The notes below the pieces were generated by a model. The model saw nothing but the letters and a program-made list of their open reading frames with translations. It had not been told where the DNA came from and searched no databases. A program made the translations under genes and the position numbers. From a virus, in the IMG/VR virus record IMGVR_UViG_3300027823_000011, positions 1 to 29,149 of that record: a stretch of DNA of 29,149 bases; one strand, written 5' to 3'. Shown in pieces: positions 5,822 through 14,491 of the stretch (position 1 is its first letter; each line of letters begins with the position of its first letter).

Positions 5822-8800
5822 TTAGTTATATTTCATCGCTCGCCGATTAGCCTCGGCTTGCTCGATCGCTAGCTGACTAGAAGTTTTTCTCAAACTATCT
5901 GAGTTGGGGATAGTGTAATTATTTATAACGCTGACATTACGGCTTTGGTTGTCTGCATTGGAATTGCTGGAAGTTCTTAAATCTGGCATTTTAGGACGGC
6001 CAGAATTTCTAAGACCTTGCAAGAAATTTAAGCCAAGGCTGCTAACGTCTTCCTGCGAAAATACGACTTCCCCTTTGTGGACTATACCCGCAGGATCGAA
6101 CTTCCCACCCTGACCAGTAAAGCCACCTTCCGAGAAACTAAGCCCTTCTGGAATTGCCGTATCAAAACTAACCCCGTCTATAGCCCCTAATGGATCGAAG
6201 CTTGGAGCCGCGCTGGCTCCACCGTTAAAAAGATTCTGAATACTAAAACCAGCATCAGGACTTCCACCTAATCCAAGCAAGTTTTTAAGATTACTAAAGA
6301 ATCCATCACTAGCGATTTTAGCTAGGCTTTTTAAGATCGAGACAGCCATATTATTAAAAGCGTCACCTATCGATTTAGTGCCTTGGAATATCTCATCAAA
6401 GAAATTACCAAAAGCTGTATTTGCTGTGTCGGCGATCGTTGTTCCCAAATCTTTGAATTGCTGTTTTAGGTTATCAATCTTAATCTCGGATAGTTCGATA
6501 GTCGCATCTCTTAGAGCCATAACCTGTTCGACTGATTCATAATCGGATTCTGACAATGCCTTGGGACTGCTGATCAAACGGTTATATTCTGCAACTTTAA
6601 GATTAGTCTCGGACTGAATTCTTAATGTCGCAGTTGCGATTCTAAGCCTATTAGCTCCAAACAAATCGCCACCTCCCCTCTCTTGGCGATTAGCAAGCTC
6701 GTCAGAAATTTCCCCCCGTAAATTGCCTAAAGTGTTTTGACCTCTTAATTGTTTTATTAATTGGTTAATATTTGCGCCACGAGTAGCGATCGCTTTATTA
6801 ATATCAGCATCTTTAACTTGCTCTTTAACAAAATCAAGCTGCTTAATCAGCGAATCAATATTTTTCTGCTCATCTATTCCAGTGGTCAAGCCTTTAAGTT
6901 TAACTTGAGTGAGTTTTTCTTGGGCATTGGCGATCGCAATCTTCAGCCTTAATTCTTCTTGGTTTAATCTAATTGTTTCTTCAAGATATTTGCGATCGGC
7001 TGCAACGCGATCGGGATTATAGATAGTTTTGGCATCGCGAACTGCATTGTCAAAATCTCGAAGGGCTTTATCATCTTCCAGCTTTTGAGTTTCGACCGAT
7101 AATCGCTGTGATTGTTCTCTACGCTCATTAGCAAGATTTGTATTATTGTCTATTTTTAATATTGCTAGTTTCGACTTTCTGATTGATTCAATAAGGTTAT
7201 AGTTTATGAGAATTTGCTGCTCTTCTTCTTTTATCTGAGCAAGTTCCAAATTCTTATCAATGCCAGGGACAGCTAAGGCTCTATTCGCTGCCTCGAATTT
7301 TTGTTGGTTAGCGGTTCGATCTATGGCAAACTGCCCAGCATTCTGGAATCCTTCTTTTGAAGATTCGATATATTGCCTAGTGATGGTGTCTTGAGTTTTA
7401 GCTAATAACTGATCGTATGTTGCGATCCCGATCTTGAGCTTGCCTTGGGCTTTAACTAAATCGCTATCATTGGCTTGCTTAATCAATGATTCTGTATCTT
7501 GGATGATCGCATCCCTTTGACGGACTTGGGCATCAAGAACGCCTTTCTGAGTATTCCTGCTGTCGTCTAATAATTTCCGATAATCCTCAATAGATTTAAT
7601 CAATCCATCAAACAAAGGATTGCCCTTTTTGGTTGTCAAATCTTGACCGACATCATCAGGATTTATGCCCAATTTATCAAGCGTGTATTTGGCAAAAGGA
7701 AATGAGTCAATTTTCTTTCTAGCTTCTGAGATTTGGGACTGGGAAGCTAAAGATCTTTCTTGATCGGAAACTAATGCCGACTCTTCCTGCCTTCTAGTTA
7801 TAGCTGCTGTGCTTTGTTGGGCTGTGCTTTGAGATGGGGATACCGAGATCGCTCGTAAAAGTTTTTTAATTTTTTCAACTCTGGCTAATCCTCCAGACGC
7901 AAGATTCCCCGCGCTATCGTTATCATAAGCTCCACGCCCGTCATTGCCGGGGATAGAGGCAAATTCTTGAGATAGATCTGTAACAGCAGAATTTATATTT
8001 TTTGATTTCCCAGACAAAAATGCTGCTAGTCGAGGCCTCTTTGCTGGGGAGATTAAGTATTGGAATAATCGTTCCTGATTTTTTTCATTAAATAACTCCC
8101 CGCCGCCAATGCCAGTATAATTAACCGCCTCCTTAAGGGTTTGTGGGATAAATTGATATTTCCCGACTGCAAATAAATCATTTCGTTGTTTGCTCAAGAC
8201 TTGAGCAATCGTCATTTCTGTTAAATTCTTGCCATACAGAGAAAACGCACCTCCGGGGGTATCTCCCGCTTTGCCACGATTTACAGAGTTATAGCCGCCT
8301 TCGCCACTAGCAATCTCAGCTTTAAGTTGCTCTAGTGCTGACGAATTAGACAGATTGACCTTACTGCTGTCAGTTCGGTTACCTAATCCTTCATTCGTGA
8401 TATCAATACTATCTTGTACCTTTTTTGCTTCAGTTTTACGGTTCAAAGCATCGATCGCGCCCTGAAGATTATTAACAGTCTGGGTAACACCAGCCAAGCC
8501 CGTTGCAGTCTCAGAAAGCAATTTGGAGGTACTAGATATAGCGTTTTCTAATAGCCCAATACCAGTTTTTAATAAATTCCTGCTAATCTCATCAGTGGCA
8601 GCTTTTTCGAGTTGCTTTAAGGCTGCTAAAGATTGATCTAAATTAGTTCTTCTAGCAGAGATATCTTTGCTAATTTCTTCGTATTGTTGCAATAATGCTT
8701 TTTCTTTTGCGACTGACTCATCTAAGCCTAAGCGATCGCCCGGTAATATTTGAGTTCTTCTTTGTCGTTCAAGATTTAATTCGGTTTCTAATACTTGCTG

Positions 8801-11800
8801 TTTTTTTACCAGTGCAGGAATTGCAGAGGCATCATTCCTGAAAAGATCCGACTGGCTTAAGGCTTGTTCTCTTTTCCCCTCAAATATCGTCTGTCTTAAT
8901 TCTGCTCCTGTGGCAATACCTCGATCGCTAAGAAACTGTGGAATCCCTGCTTTCTTCAATAGTTCATTAAGTCGCTTTGCATCTTGTTCTGCCCTTGGGT
9001 TCAAGAAAGTATTAGAGGCAGAGCCTCCGTCTCCCCTTAAAGCCTTAATTAGGGAATCCCTCCAATCGTCAATATTCTGTTTGCTTTCAATAAATTTCTC
9101 ATCAACCTTATCTAAATCCTTTTGAATTTGATTGGTTAAACTGGCAAAACTCTCCCCAGACGTATCGAGGGTTTCAAATACCTTAGTCCAGACTTCAGTA
9201 GCAATATAAGCGGCTGCTAATTGCTTAAGTAAAGTTCCGAAGAACCCTGAGAAGAACCCGCCTATGGCTTGAACAGTTGCCCCTAATTTGGCTAAAGCAA
9301 TTTGGAAGAATCCAGAGGCGACCGTAGCACCTCCCAATGCCGTACTAGTTGTGAAGATTGATGTATATAACCCGACAATTAGGCTAGTAACCTTACCTAT
9401 CAATCCAAACGAAACAAGAAAATTAGCAACCCCAAAAAGACTAGCTGTTTTTATAATTCCTAAAATGGAGTCATTTAAGGTATCGATCGCAAAAGCAGCC
9501 GTATTAAATAAAGCAGTTTCAAAAGGTTGCTTGGCTTTCCCGAATAGGTTTAAAAACTCAGTTGTGCTATTGCTCAATCTTGCTACCGAAGCTTGAGCAG
9601 TGCTACTAGCACCAACCAAGCCGACAGCATTCTCAGCATTTAATTGGGCGATAAATCTGGGTAAAAAATCTGTAGTAATTAGTTCCCCAGATTCAGCCAT
9701 TTTTTTAAGCTGAATATCTGTAACTCCTAACGCTCTAGCGGCAATTTGTAAACCGCCCGGTAATGCGTTGATGGTTGAACTTAGTTCTTTAAAAGTAATT
9801 ACAGAGCGATCGCTTAAAGTCGTAAAAGTATCAAATAGAGCTTTCTGCTGATCCTTATCAAAGCCTCGGACTGCTGAGGTGTCAGCAACGGCATTAAAAA
9901 TTGAGTCTGAAACTGAGCCTTCCAAGGCAGTCCCTTTGGTAGCAAAATTTAGCTGTGTCTGCCCTTGCAAAGCTGTCTCAAAATCAGTCCCTCTTTGCTG
10001 TGTTTGCTGTCTAAGGGCTTCAAGTCTTCCTATTGAGCTTTCAGACGTGGAGAAGTTAAAAGCTTTCTCCATTTGCTCAAAACGCAAAGTGACTTCGCTC
10101 GCAGCGTCTCTTAATTGCTTAATCCAACCGATCGCGCCTTGGATGCCTTGCCCAACTAAAAAGCCAGTAAATAGCTGCTTAAATATTCCTAGCCCTTGTT
10201 TGGCTCCTTCTGGAAGCTTGTTGATTGCATTTCTAATCTTATCAACCCACTCAACAAAAGTTTTAGGTAAATCCCCAGCCCCTTCTACGCCGTTATTAAA
10301 TCCTTCAGTTACCCATTTCCCGATCTGTTCAAATACTTTAGATGGAGAACTAATTCCTAGCTCATTTTTTGCGCCATCAATCACCTCCTTACCAAATTTC
10401 TTACCTTGTTTTTTGCCTTTTATGGCTGACTCAAAACCACTATTAATATCTATTCCTAGTTTTTTCGCTAGTGCATCAATCCCATCAAAACCTTCAAAAT
10501 TTAAGAAGTCTTTAAAACTACCTTTAGTATTTGACTCTCTAAATTTCGCTTTTACCGCTTTGTATAAAGGGACTTTACTTTGAGCGTCTGCCTTAAAAAA
10601 GCCTCGATCAACTCTATCGCTATCAACATATTGATTTGCATAAGCTTCTTTTTCCGCTAAAAGCTCTTCTTTCCTGAATACCTTCTTAAATTCCGAAAGC
10701 ATATGAGCGGGAATTCTTGCCTCTAAGTTTTTAACACTTCTTTCTGCACTAGCCTTAATATCTTTGTGTTTTATTAGTGGTTTTCCAGTTTTGCCGATCA
10801 CATTAAAAAGCGGTTGATCCCGATTCTTGCCAAAAGCGGATTGTAGAGCATGGGTGTATTCGTGCGTTAATACACTGGCAAAGTCTTCAAGGTTGTTCTC
10901 AGAGACAGTAATTTGGTTTTTATTGGGATCATACTGACCGCCCACTTCGCCTAAACCTTTTTTAATTGCAACATCTGGGAAAGACTTTCCGACTTTTTTT
11001 AATGTAGACTTTGTTGGATCTTTGGCAGAAGATCCAATATCTTGGAATAACTTTCTAAGCTCTTGGGCTGGTGTATTCGCTTCGCCCACAACTTTCTTAA
11101 AGTCATAAACTAATTCAATTACGCTTTTTACATAACGTTCAAGGAATGATTTTTTCTCGTCTAAAGTCCCTTCAAAACCTTCTAACCCATTCTCAAGTCC
11201 CTCGACAACAAACTTGCCTATGCGCTGAAAAACCCTAGAAGGGGATTTAATCCCTAGCTCATCTTCAGTCCCATCAATTATTTCCTTCCCTAACTTTTTA
11301 CCTTGCTTTTTCCCATCGGCTCCAAGATCAAATCCAGCCGAAACATTCTGACCTATTGAAGGTGGCAATCCTGCTAAATCAAATTGAGTAGCAGCGCGCC
11401 GTGCTTCCATAGATCCCTTAACCCCTTTGAGGCTTTTGTCTCTATTTGCTTCAGGGATTTTATCGAATAATCCATAAGCTGCGTCTGTAGCTTTTATAAT
11501 GCGATCGCCTAATTCTTGAGCGAGTTTGTTATCTCCTTTAGCGATCGCATCTTGGAATTTCTTGCCTAATCCATCGGGACCCTTGAGCTTATTATTTATA
11601 TTTTTGAATGCTACGATCGGATCGATATTACTATCTGGCTTAGGGATAGGGTTAATCTTTTCTTCATTTTTATCGTTTGTTTCTTGGAAGTAAGAAATAA
11701 ATTCCTTTTGGAAATCTTTATTTCGGATATATTCCCTTAGCTCATGGTTCTTACCTCCCGCAACATCTTTGTTCCTAGCGGAATTCCCAAGCAAGTCTAA

Positions 11801-13246
11801 AGTAGGAAATCTGATTGGATCATCAGTCCCAACCATGTTGGTATAGTCTTTATCTTGATCGAATAAAATACCACTCTGAGGGCTACCAACTCCCAAGCCT
11901 TTGATATTTGTTATTCCTGCTTGTTTGAGGATTGCTAAAGCTTCCGAGGCAATATTCCCGCCGCCAGAATAGCCAGTTAGGTTAATGGGCTTATCTGGGA
12001 ATTGCTTGCGATAGGCGATCGCCTTTCCAGCCATTGCGATCGCGTCGGGGTTATAGCCTAAAATTGTATTCTCAAAAACAGCTTGGGCATAATTTCTGCC
12101 CATTGTGACTACTTTTTCTGTTGCTTCTGTGAAAGATTTACCTTGGAGTTGATCTGGGAGCTTAACTGGAAGGCGATCGCTAAAGGGATTGGCACTAGGG
12201 ATAACAGCAGAATCCTTAACCCCTAATTTCTTAAAAAGGATTCCCATGCCTCTAGCGGTTTTTGCAGAATCTTCGCCACCAGCTTGGGACAACCCACCAG
12301 CTACGATGTTTATTGATGGGCTGTCGTTAATCCCGTCAATATCTTTCTGACTAAGATTTAAGTCCGCAGTCCTTGCAGCCTGTCTAGCCTTACGGACAGA
12401 ATCCCCAACTTGCTGTTGCTTCCTATTTCGCAAAAAAGCAAAAGCCTCCCGCAAATCGGCATTTGTTTCTTTAGCCATATCCTCAATATCTTCGCCATAT
12501 TTGGCGGCGGCTTTAAGAGGATCGTTAATGAATTCAAAAGCTCTTTTCAATGAAGCCAAAGCTTTATTTGCAGTTTTGATCGCGCCCATCGGATCTTCTA
12601 GCGCAGGACTGTTATCTAAAAACTTATTAGTTTGTCTAGCGGTATATGTGCCTGTTACGCCGCGCCCAATACCTTCAAGAAATCCAGTCGTAATTCTAGC
12701 TAGTGGCGAGTTTGATTTTTGATTTTCCTTAATTAATTGGGAGAAGCCTTTCTCCAAAGTTTTGACAACTGGAGCCGAATAATCGCCTAAATTTTTACCG
12801 TCAATTTTTATCGTGGCATTGGCGATCGCCATGAATGAATCTTTAATATTAAAAGATCCTGTACTTAAAGATTGGACACCTATTTGCAATCCAACTTTTG
12901 CTAATGCTGATAAGTCAAAGCTTAGTTTGATTGGCTCGGTAAACCGCTTAACTGTAGCCTTAAAATCTTCTTCTAAGCTCTTTAACCCAGACTTATCGAA
13001 AATAAGTTTGATCGGATTCTTAGGGGCAATATCTTCCGCTTTGATCTGTTGGACTGACTTTACTAAGTCTTGCGGTTGTAATACCCTTGGCGATGGAGCA
13101 TATCCGCTATAAGCAGTTGAGCTTTTTTGTATACCTTCCCATTGTTTTTTTAGCTCATCCGTTCCCTTGGCGATCGCCTGTAAGTCCCGAATAGTTTGGT
13201 TAAAACCTTCGGTAGTAAACTTAGTGGTATAGGTATCTCTAGCCAT
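5822..13246 (-). CDS. Tail tape measure protein with embedded hydrolase-, metallopeptidase- and lysozyme-like modules
   Basis: The protein has 2474 residues. Residues about 1065-1205 match the tape-measure N-terminal domain (ALPGGLQIAARALGVTDIQLKKMAESGEL). Hydrophobic segments lie at about 1255-1300 and 1308-1350, followed by long coiled coil. The C-terminus (GGFTGQGGKFDPAGIVHKGE) is the lambda gpH-type end. Three modules are inserted. Residues 310-510 carry a GYSGG nucleophile elbow (S427), acidic D475/D476 and H501, like an alpha/beta hydrolase. Residues 760-890 carry HEYTH (795-799) and a later EKEAYA (E867), like a zinc metallopeptidase. Residues 1635-1785 carry IASGEGGYNSVNRG (E1649) and FAVGKYQFIPQTL, like a phage lysozyme. 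Tape measures set tail length and can carry peptidoglycan-cutting domains for DNA entry; roles of the other two modules are inferred. It follows the G/GT chaperone genes in the classic order, with an eight-base overlap. Confidence 0.93.
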   Translation of the reverse strand: MARDTYTTKFTTEGFNQTIRDLQAIAKGTDELKKQWEGIQKSSTAYSGYAPSPRVLQPQDLVKSVQQIKAEDIAPKNPIKLIFDKSGLKSLEEDFKATVKRFTEPIKLSFDLSALAKVGLQIGVQSLSTGSFNIKDSFMAIANATIKIDGKNLGDYSAPVVKTLEKGFSQLIKENQKSNSPLARITTGFLEGIGRGVTGTYTARQTNKFLDNSPALEDPMGAIKTANKALASLKRAFEFINDPLKAAAKYGEDIEDMAKETNADLREAFAFLRNRKQQQVGDSVRKARQAARTADLNLSQKDIDGINDSPSINIVAGGLSQAGGEDSAKTARGMGILFKKLGVKDSAVIPSANPFSDRLPVKLPDQLQGKSFTEATEKVVTMGRNYAQAVFENTILGYNPDAIAMAGKAIAYRKQFPDKPINLTGYSGGGNIASEALAILKQAGITNIKGLGVGSPQSGILFDQDKDYTNMVGTDDPIRFPTLDLLGNSARNKDVAGGKNHELREYIRNKDFQKEFISYFQETNDKNEEKINPIPKPDSNIDPIVAFKNINNKLKGPDGLGKKFQDAIAKGDNKLAQELGDRIIKATDAAYGLFDKIPEANRDKSLKGVKGSMEARRAATQFDLAGLPPSIGQNVSAGFDLGADGKKQGKKLGKEIIDGTEDELGIKSPSRVFQRIGKFVVEGLENGLEGFEGTLDEKKSFLERYVKSVIELVYDFKKVVGEANTPAQELRKLFQDIGSSAKDPTKSTLKKVGKSFPDVAIKKGLGEVGGQYDPNKNQITVSENNLEDFASVLTHEYTHALQSAFGKNRDQPLFNVIGKTGKPLIKHKDIKASAERSVKNLEARIPAHMLSEFKKVFRKEELLAEKEAYANQYVDSDRVDRGFFKADAQSKVPLYKAVKAKFRESNTKGSFKDFLNFEGFDGIDALAKKLGIDINSGFESAIKGKKQGKKFGKEVIDGAKNELGISSPSKVFEQIGKWVTEGFNNGVEGAGDLPKTFVEWVDKIRNAINKLPEGAKQGLGIFKQLFTGFLVGQGIQGAIGWIKQLRDAASEVTLRFEQMEKAFNFSTSESSIGRLEALRQQTQQRGTDFETALQGQTQLNFATKGTALEGSVSDSIFNAVADTSAVRGFDKDQQKALFDTFTTLSDRSVITFKELSSTINALPGGLQIAARALGVTDIQLKKMAESGELITTDFLPRFIAQLNAENAVGLVGASSTAQASVARLSNSTTEFLNLFGKAKQPFETALFNTAAFAIDTLNDSILGIIKTASLFGVANFLVSFGLIGKVTSLIVGLYTSIFTTSTALGGATVASGFFQIALAKLGATVQAIGGFFSGFFGTLLKQLAAAYIATEVWTKVFETLDTSGESFASLTNQIQKDLDKVDEKFIESKQNIDDWRDSLIKALRGDGGSASNTFLNPRAEQDAKRLNELLKKAGIPQFLSDRGIATGAELRQTIFEGKREQALSQSDLFRNDASAIPALVKKQQVLETELNLERQRRTQILPGDRLGLDESVAKEKALLQQYEEISKDISARRTNLDQSLAALKQLEKAATDEISRNLLKTGIGLLENAISSTSKLLSETATGLAGVTQTVNNLQGAIDALNRKTEAKKVQDSIDITNEGLGNRTDSSKVNLSNSSALEQLKAEIASGEGGYNSVNRGKAGDTPGGAFSLYGKNLTEMTIAQVLSKQRNDLFAVGKYQFIPQTLKEAVNYTGIGGGELFNEKNQERLFQYLISPAKRPRLAAFLSGKSKNINSAVTDLSQEFASIPGNDGRGAYDNDSAGNLASGGLARVEKIKKLLRAISVSPSQSTAQQSTAAITRRQEESALVSDQERSLASQSQISEARKKIDSFPFAKYTLDKLGINPDDVGQDLTTKKGNPLFDGLIKSIEDYRKLLDDSRNTQKGVLDAQVRQRDAIIQDTESLIKQANDSDLVKAQGKLKIGIATYDQLLAKTQDTITRQYIESSKEGFQNAGQFAIDRTANQQKFEAANRALAVPGIDKNLELAQIKEEEQQILINYNLIESIRKSKLAILKIDNNTNLANERREQSQRLSVETQKLEDDKALRDFDNAVRDAKTIYNPDRVAADRKYLEETIRLNQEELRLKIAIANAQEKLTQVKLKGLTTGIDEQKNIDSLIKQLDFVKEQVKDADINKAIATRGANINQLIKQLRGQNTLGNLRGEISDELANRQERGGGDLFGANRLRIATATLRIQSETNLKVAEYNRLISSPKALSESDYESVEQVMALRDATIELSEIKIDNLKQQFKDLGTTIADTANTAFGNFFDEIFQGTKSIGDAFNNMAVSILKSLAKIASDGFFSNLKNLLGLGGSPDAGFSIQNLFNGGASAAPSFDPLGAIDGVSFDTAIPEGLSFSEGGFTGQGGKFDPAGIVHKGEVVFSQEDVSSLGLNFLQGLRNSGRPKMPDLRTSSNSNADNQSRNVSVINNYTIPNSDSLRKTSSQLAIEQAEANRRAMKYN

Positions 13247-13487
13247 CTCCTTCTATCCTCTTGTTAGCGATCGCCTGTAAATTCTGCATAGCTTCGGAAC
13301 CATTAAATCCTGCTGAAGTGCCAATACCCAAATCTATTAAATTTCTAGCAGTTCTTTCCAATTCGAGTTGATTGGCATATTCCACAAACATTTTGAACTG
13401 GGGCATTGTGTAATTATTAATATCTTCTAGTCTGTGACCTTCTCTGATGAGTCTGGAGACTTCAAGCCCGTATCCGCTTTTCCTTTT
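13239..13487 (-). CDS. GT-type tail assembly chaperone extension, reached by -1 frameshift
   Basis: In the -1 frame relative to the chaperone gene, an uninterrupted 82-codon frame runs past the chaperone stop at 13427 to a TAG at 13239-13241. It encodes YGLEVSRLIREGHRLEDIN, then NYTMPQFKMFVEYANQLELE and a helical tail. The MPQFKMFVEYANQLE motif is typical of T extensions in siphophage G/GT pairs. It has no ribosome binding site of its own, fills the whole gap before the tape measure, and overlaps that gene's start by eight bases. The expected product is a G-T fusion of about 250 residues that bridges tape measure and tail tube proteins during assembly. Confidence is high that the frame is coding; the exact slip point is less certain. 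Confidence 0.82.
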   Translation of the reverse strand, partial: KRKSGYGLEVSRLIREGHRLEDINNYTMPQFKMFVEYANQLELERTARNLIDLGIGTSAGFNGSEAMQNLQAIANKRIEGDG

Positions 13488-13987
13488 GGAGTCACGATCA
13501 CTATGATCCGACTTAAGCGATCGGTTAATATTTTCCTGAAAAAACCTGCGTTTACCTCAACACAAGCCAATAGGATATCGATAACCTCGTCCCCATCTAA
13601 ATCATCTAAAAACTCTCTATCCTTGCCAGTAGAGATTTTTATAACTTCGGCAATATCTTCAAAAATCTCGCCGCCGTCGGTTTCAATTAATTTAATCTTG
13701 GCAGCAATCTCCTTTTCTTTTTCTGATAAAGTGGCGATCGCTTCTAAGTTAGTTGGTTCAAGCTTTGCCTTTTCTTCTTTGATTTTTTGGAGTTCAGTTT
13801 CTAGCTGAATAGTTTCGCCAAAAACTAAATATGCCCAATTACCTGTTGAGATTTCATTTATATATTTATTAGCAAATACTAAAATTCGTGGATAAACTCT
13901 AAACTTAAATTTGGAGACTTTTACTAACCCGCCGCTAGTGTTTATGCTTTCAACTTTCGGAAAAAGAACATCTAGATCGTCACTCAT
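13427..13987 (-). CDS. Tail assembly chaperone (G-type)
   Basis: The 186-residue protein lies directly upstream of the tape measure, where lambda-like phages encode gpG. The N-terminus (GGLVKVSKFKFRVYPRILVFANKYI) and the later DLDGDEVIDILLACVEVNAGFFRKI match the strand-then-helix plan of siphophage chaperones, which often end in a 'leucine-rich helix, xVNxxFF' segment. The middle (about 60-105) is a charged predicted coiled coil (LQKIKEEKAKLE and LSEKEKEIAAKIK). In the family these proteins keep the tape measure soluble and recruit tail tube subunits. AAAGGAAAAT precedes the ATG, and the gene overlaps its upstream neighbour by a few bases. Just before the stop, a -1 slip would produce the longer GT form. 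Confidence 0.78.
   Translation of the reverse strand: MSDDLDVLFPKVESINTSGGLVKVSKFKFRVYPRILVFANKYINEISTGNWAYLVFGETIQLETELQKIKEEKAKLEPTNLEAIATLSEKEKEIAAKIKLIETDGGEIFEDIAEVIKISTGKDREFLDDLDGDEVIDILLACVEVNAGFFRKILTDRLSRIIVIVTPKGKADTGLKSPDSSEKVTD
13475..13490 (-). other. Probable -1 ribosomal frameshift site
   Basis: The minus strand reads TCCAAAAGGAAAAGCG here, with zero-frame codons CCA AAA GGA AAA GCG. A slip back by one gives TCC AAA AGG AAA AGC and continues into the extension. AGGAAAA resembles the lambda GGGAAAG heptamer, and TCCAAAA is an alternative. Neither is a perfect X XXY YYZ heptamer. Confidence 0.5.
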
Positions 13988-14489
13988 ATTTTCCTTTGTA
14001 GTTACTAATTTTTTCAGATATTTGGCTTGATATGCGATCGCCTATTTGCCGCAATGGAACTCTTTTAATAAATACTCGTTGGATTTTATAGACTGGTACG
14101 ATCTGACCTCGATCGCTAAACAGAACGATATAGCCACTGCCTGAACGAACAATCTTAAATTTACTTTTGAACTTATTATAGATAGCTTTCCATTGATTCC
14201 CTACCCTTGGCAACCCAAGTCTTTTGCCTTGTGGTAAAAGAATGATTATGCGTTTTGTACTTTGCTGTTTATCGCCAAAAGCGACCCTAACATAAGCTGT
14301 TGGATTATCACTTTTACCTATCCTGATTTTTACTAATGATTCTAGCGATCGCCCTTTGAAATCCCCGACTCTACCAATTTCTTTCTTCATGGCAGAGATA
14401 GAATCTTTTAAGGCAGACATAGTGGCTTTTTTAAGATTTTTAGCCACTTTATCAACGAACTTTTGGGCAGACATGCGATCGCTAGACAT
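13980..14489 (-). CDS. Putative tail completion or minor tail protein (DUF6441/gpZ-like)
   Basis: The 169-residue basic protein starts with a helical segment (FVDKVAKNLKKATMSALKDSISAMKK, about 11-36). It continues with strands such as TAYVRVAFG and IIILLPQGKRLG, and ends with YIVLFSDRGQIVPVYKIQRVFIKRVPLRQI. The helix followed by a 'plastic' beta region and a PVYxxQxxVxIKRV end resembles DUF6441 or gpZ-type minor tail proteins of siphophages. The match is by layout rather than by a diagnostic motif. A second in-frame ATG at 14474 immediately follows a HIP1 site; the ribosome site is weak for either start. Position between the tail tube and chaperone genes supports a tail role. Confidence 0.5.
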   Translation of the reverse strand: MSSDRMSAQKFVDKVAKNLKKATMSALKDSISAMKKEIGRVGDFKGRSLESLVKIRIGKSDNPTAYVRVAFGDKQQSTKRIIILLPQGKRLGLPRVGNQWKAIYNKFKSKFKIVRSGSGYIVLFSDRGQIVPVYKIQRVFIKRVPLRQIGDRISSQISEKISNYKGKYE

Positions 14490-14491
14490 AG

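Noticed and set aside
9879-10583. 234-residue open frame on the + strand inside the tape measure gene
   Set aside because: It is antisense to a well-supported gene, is rich in Ser/Pro/Cys without domains, and has no ribosome site.
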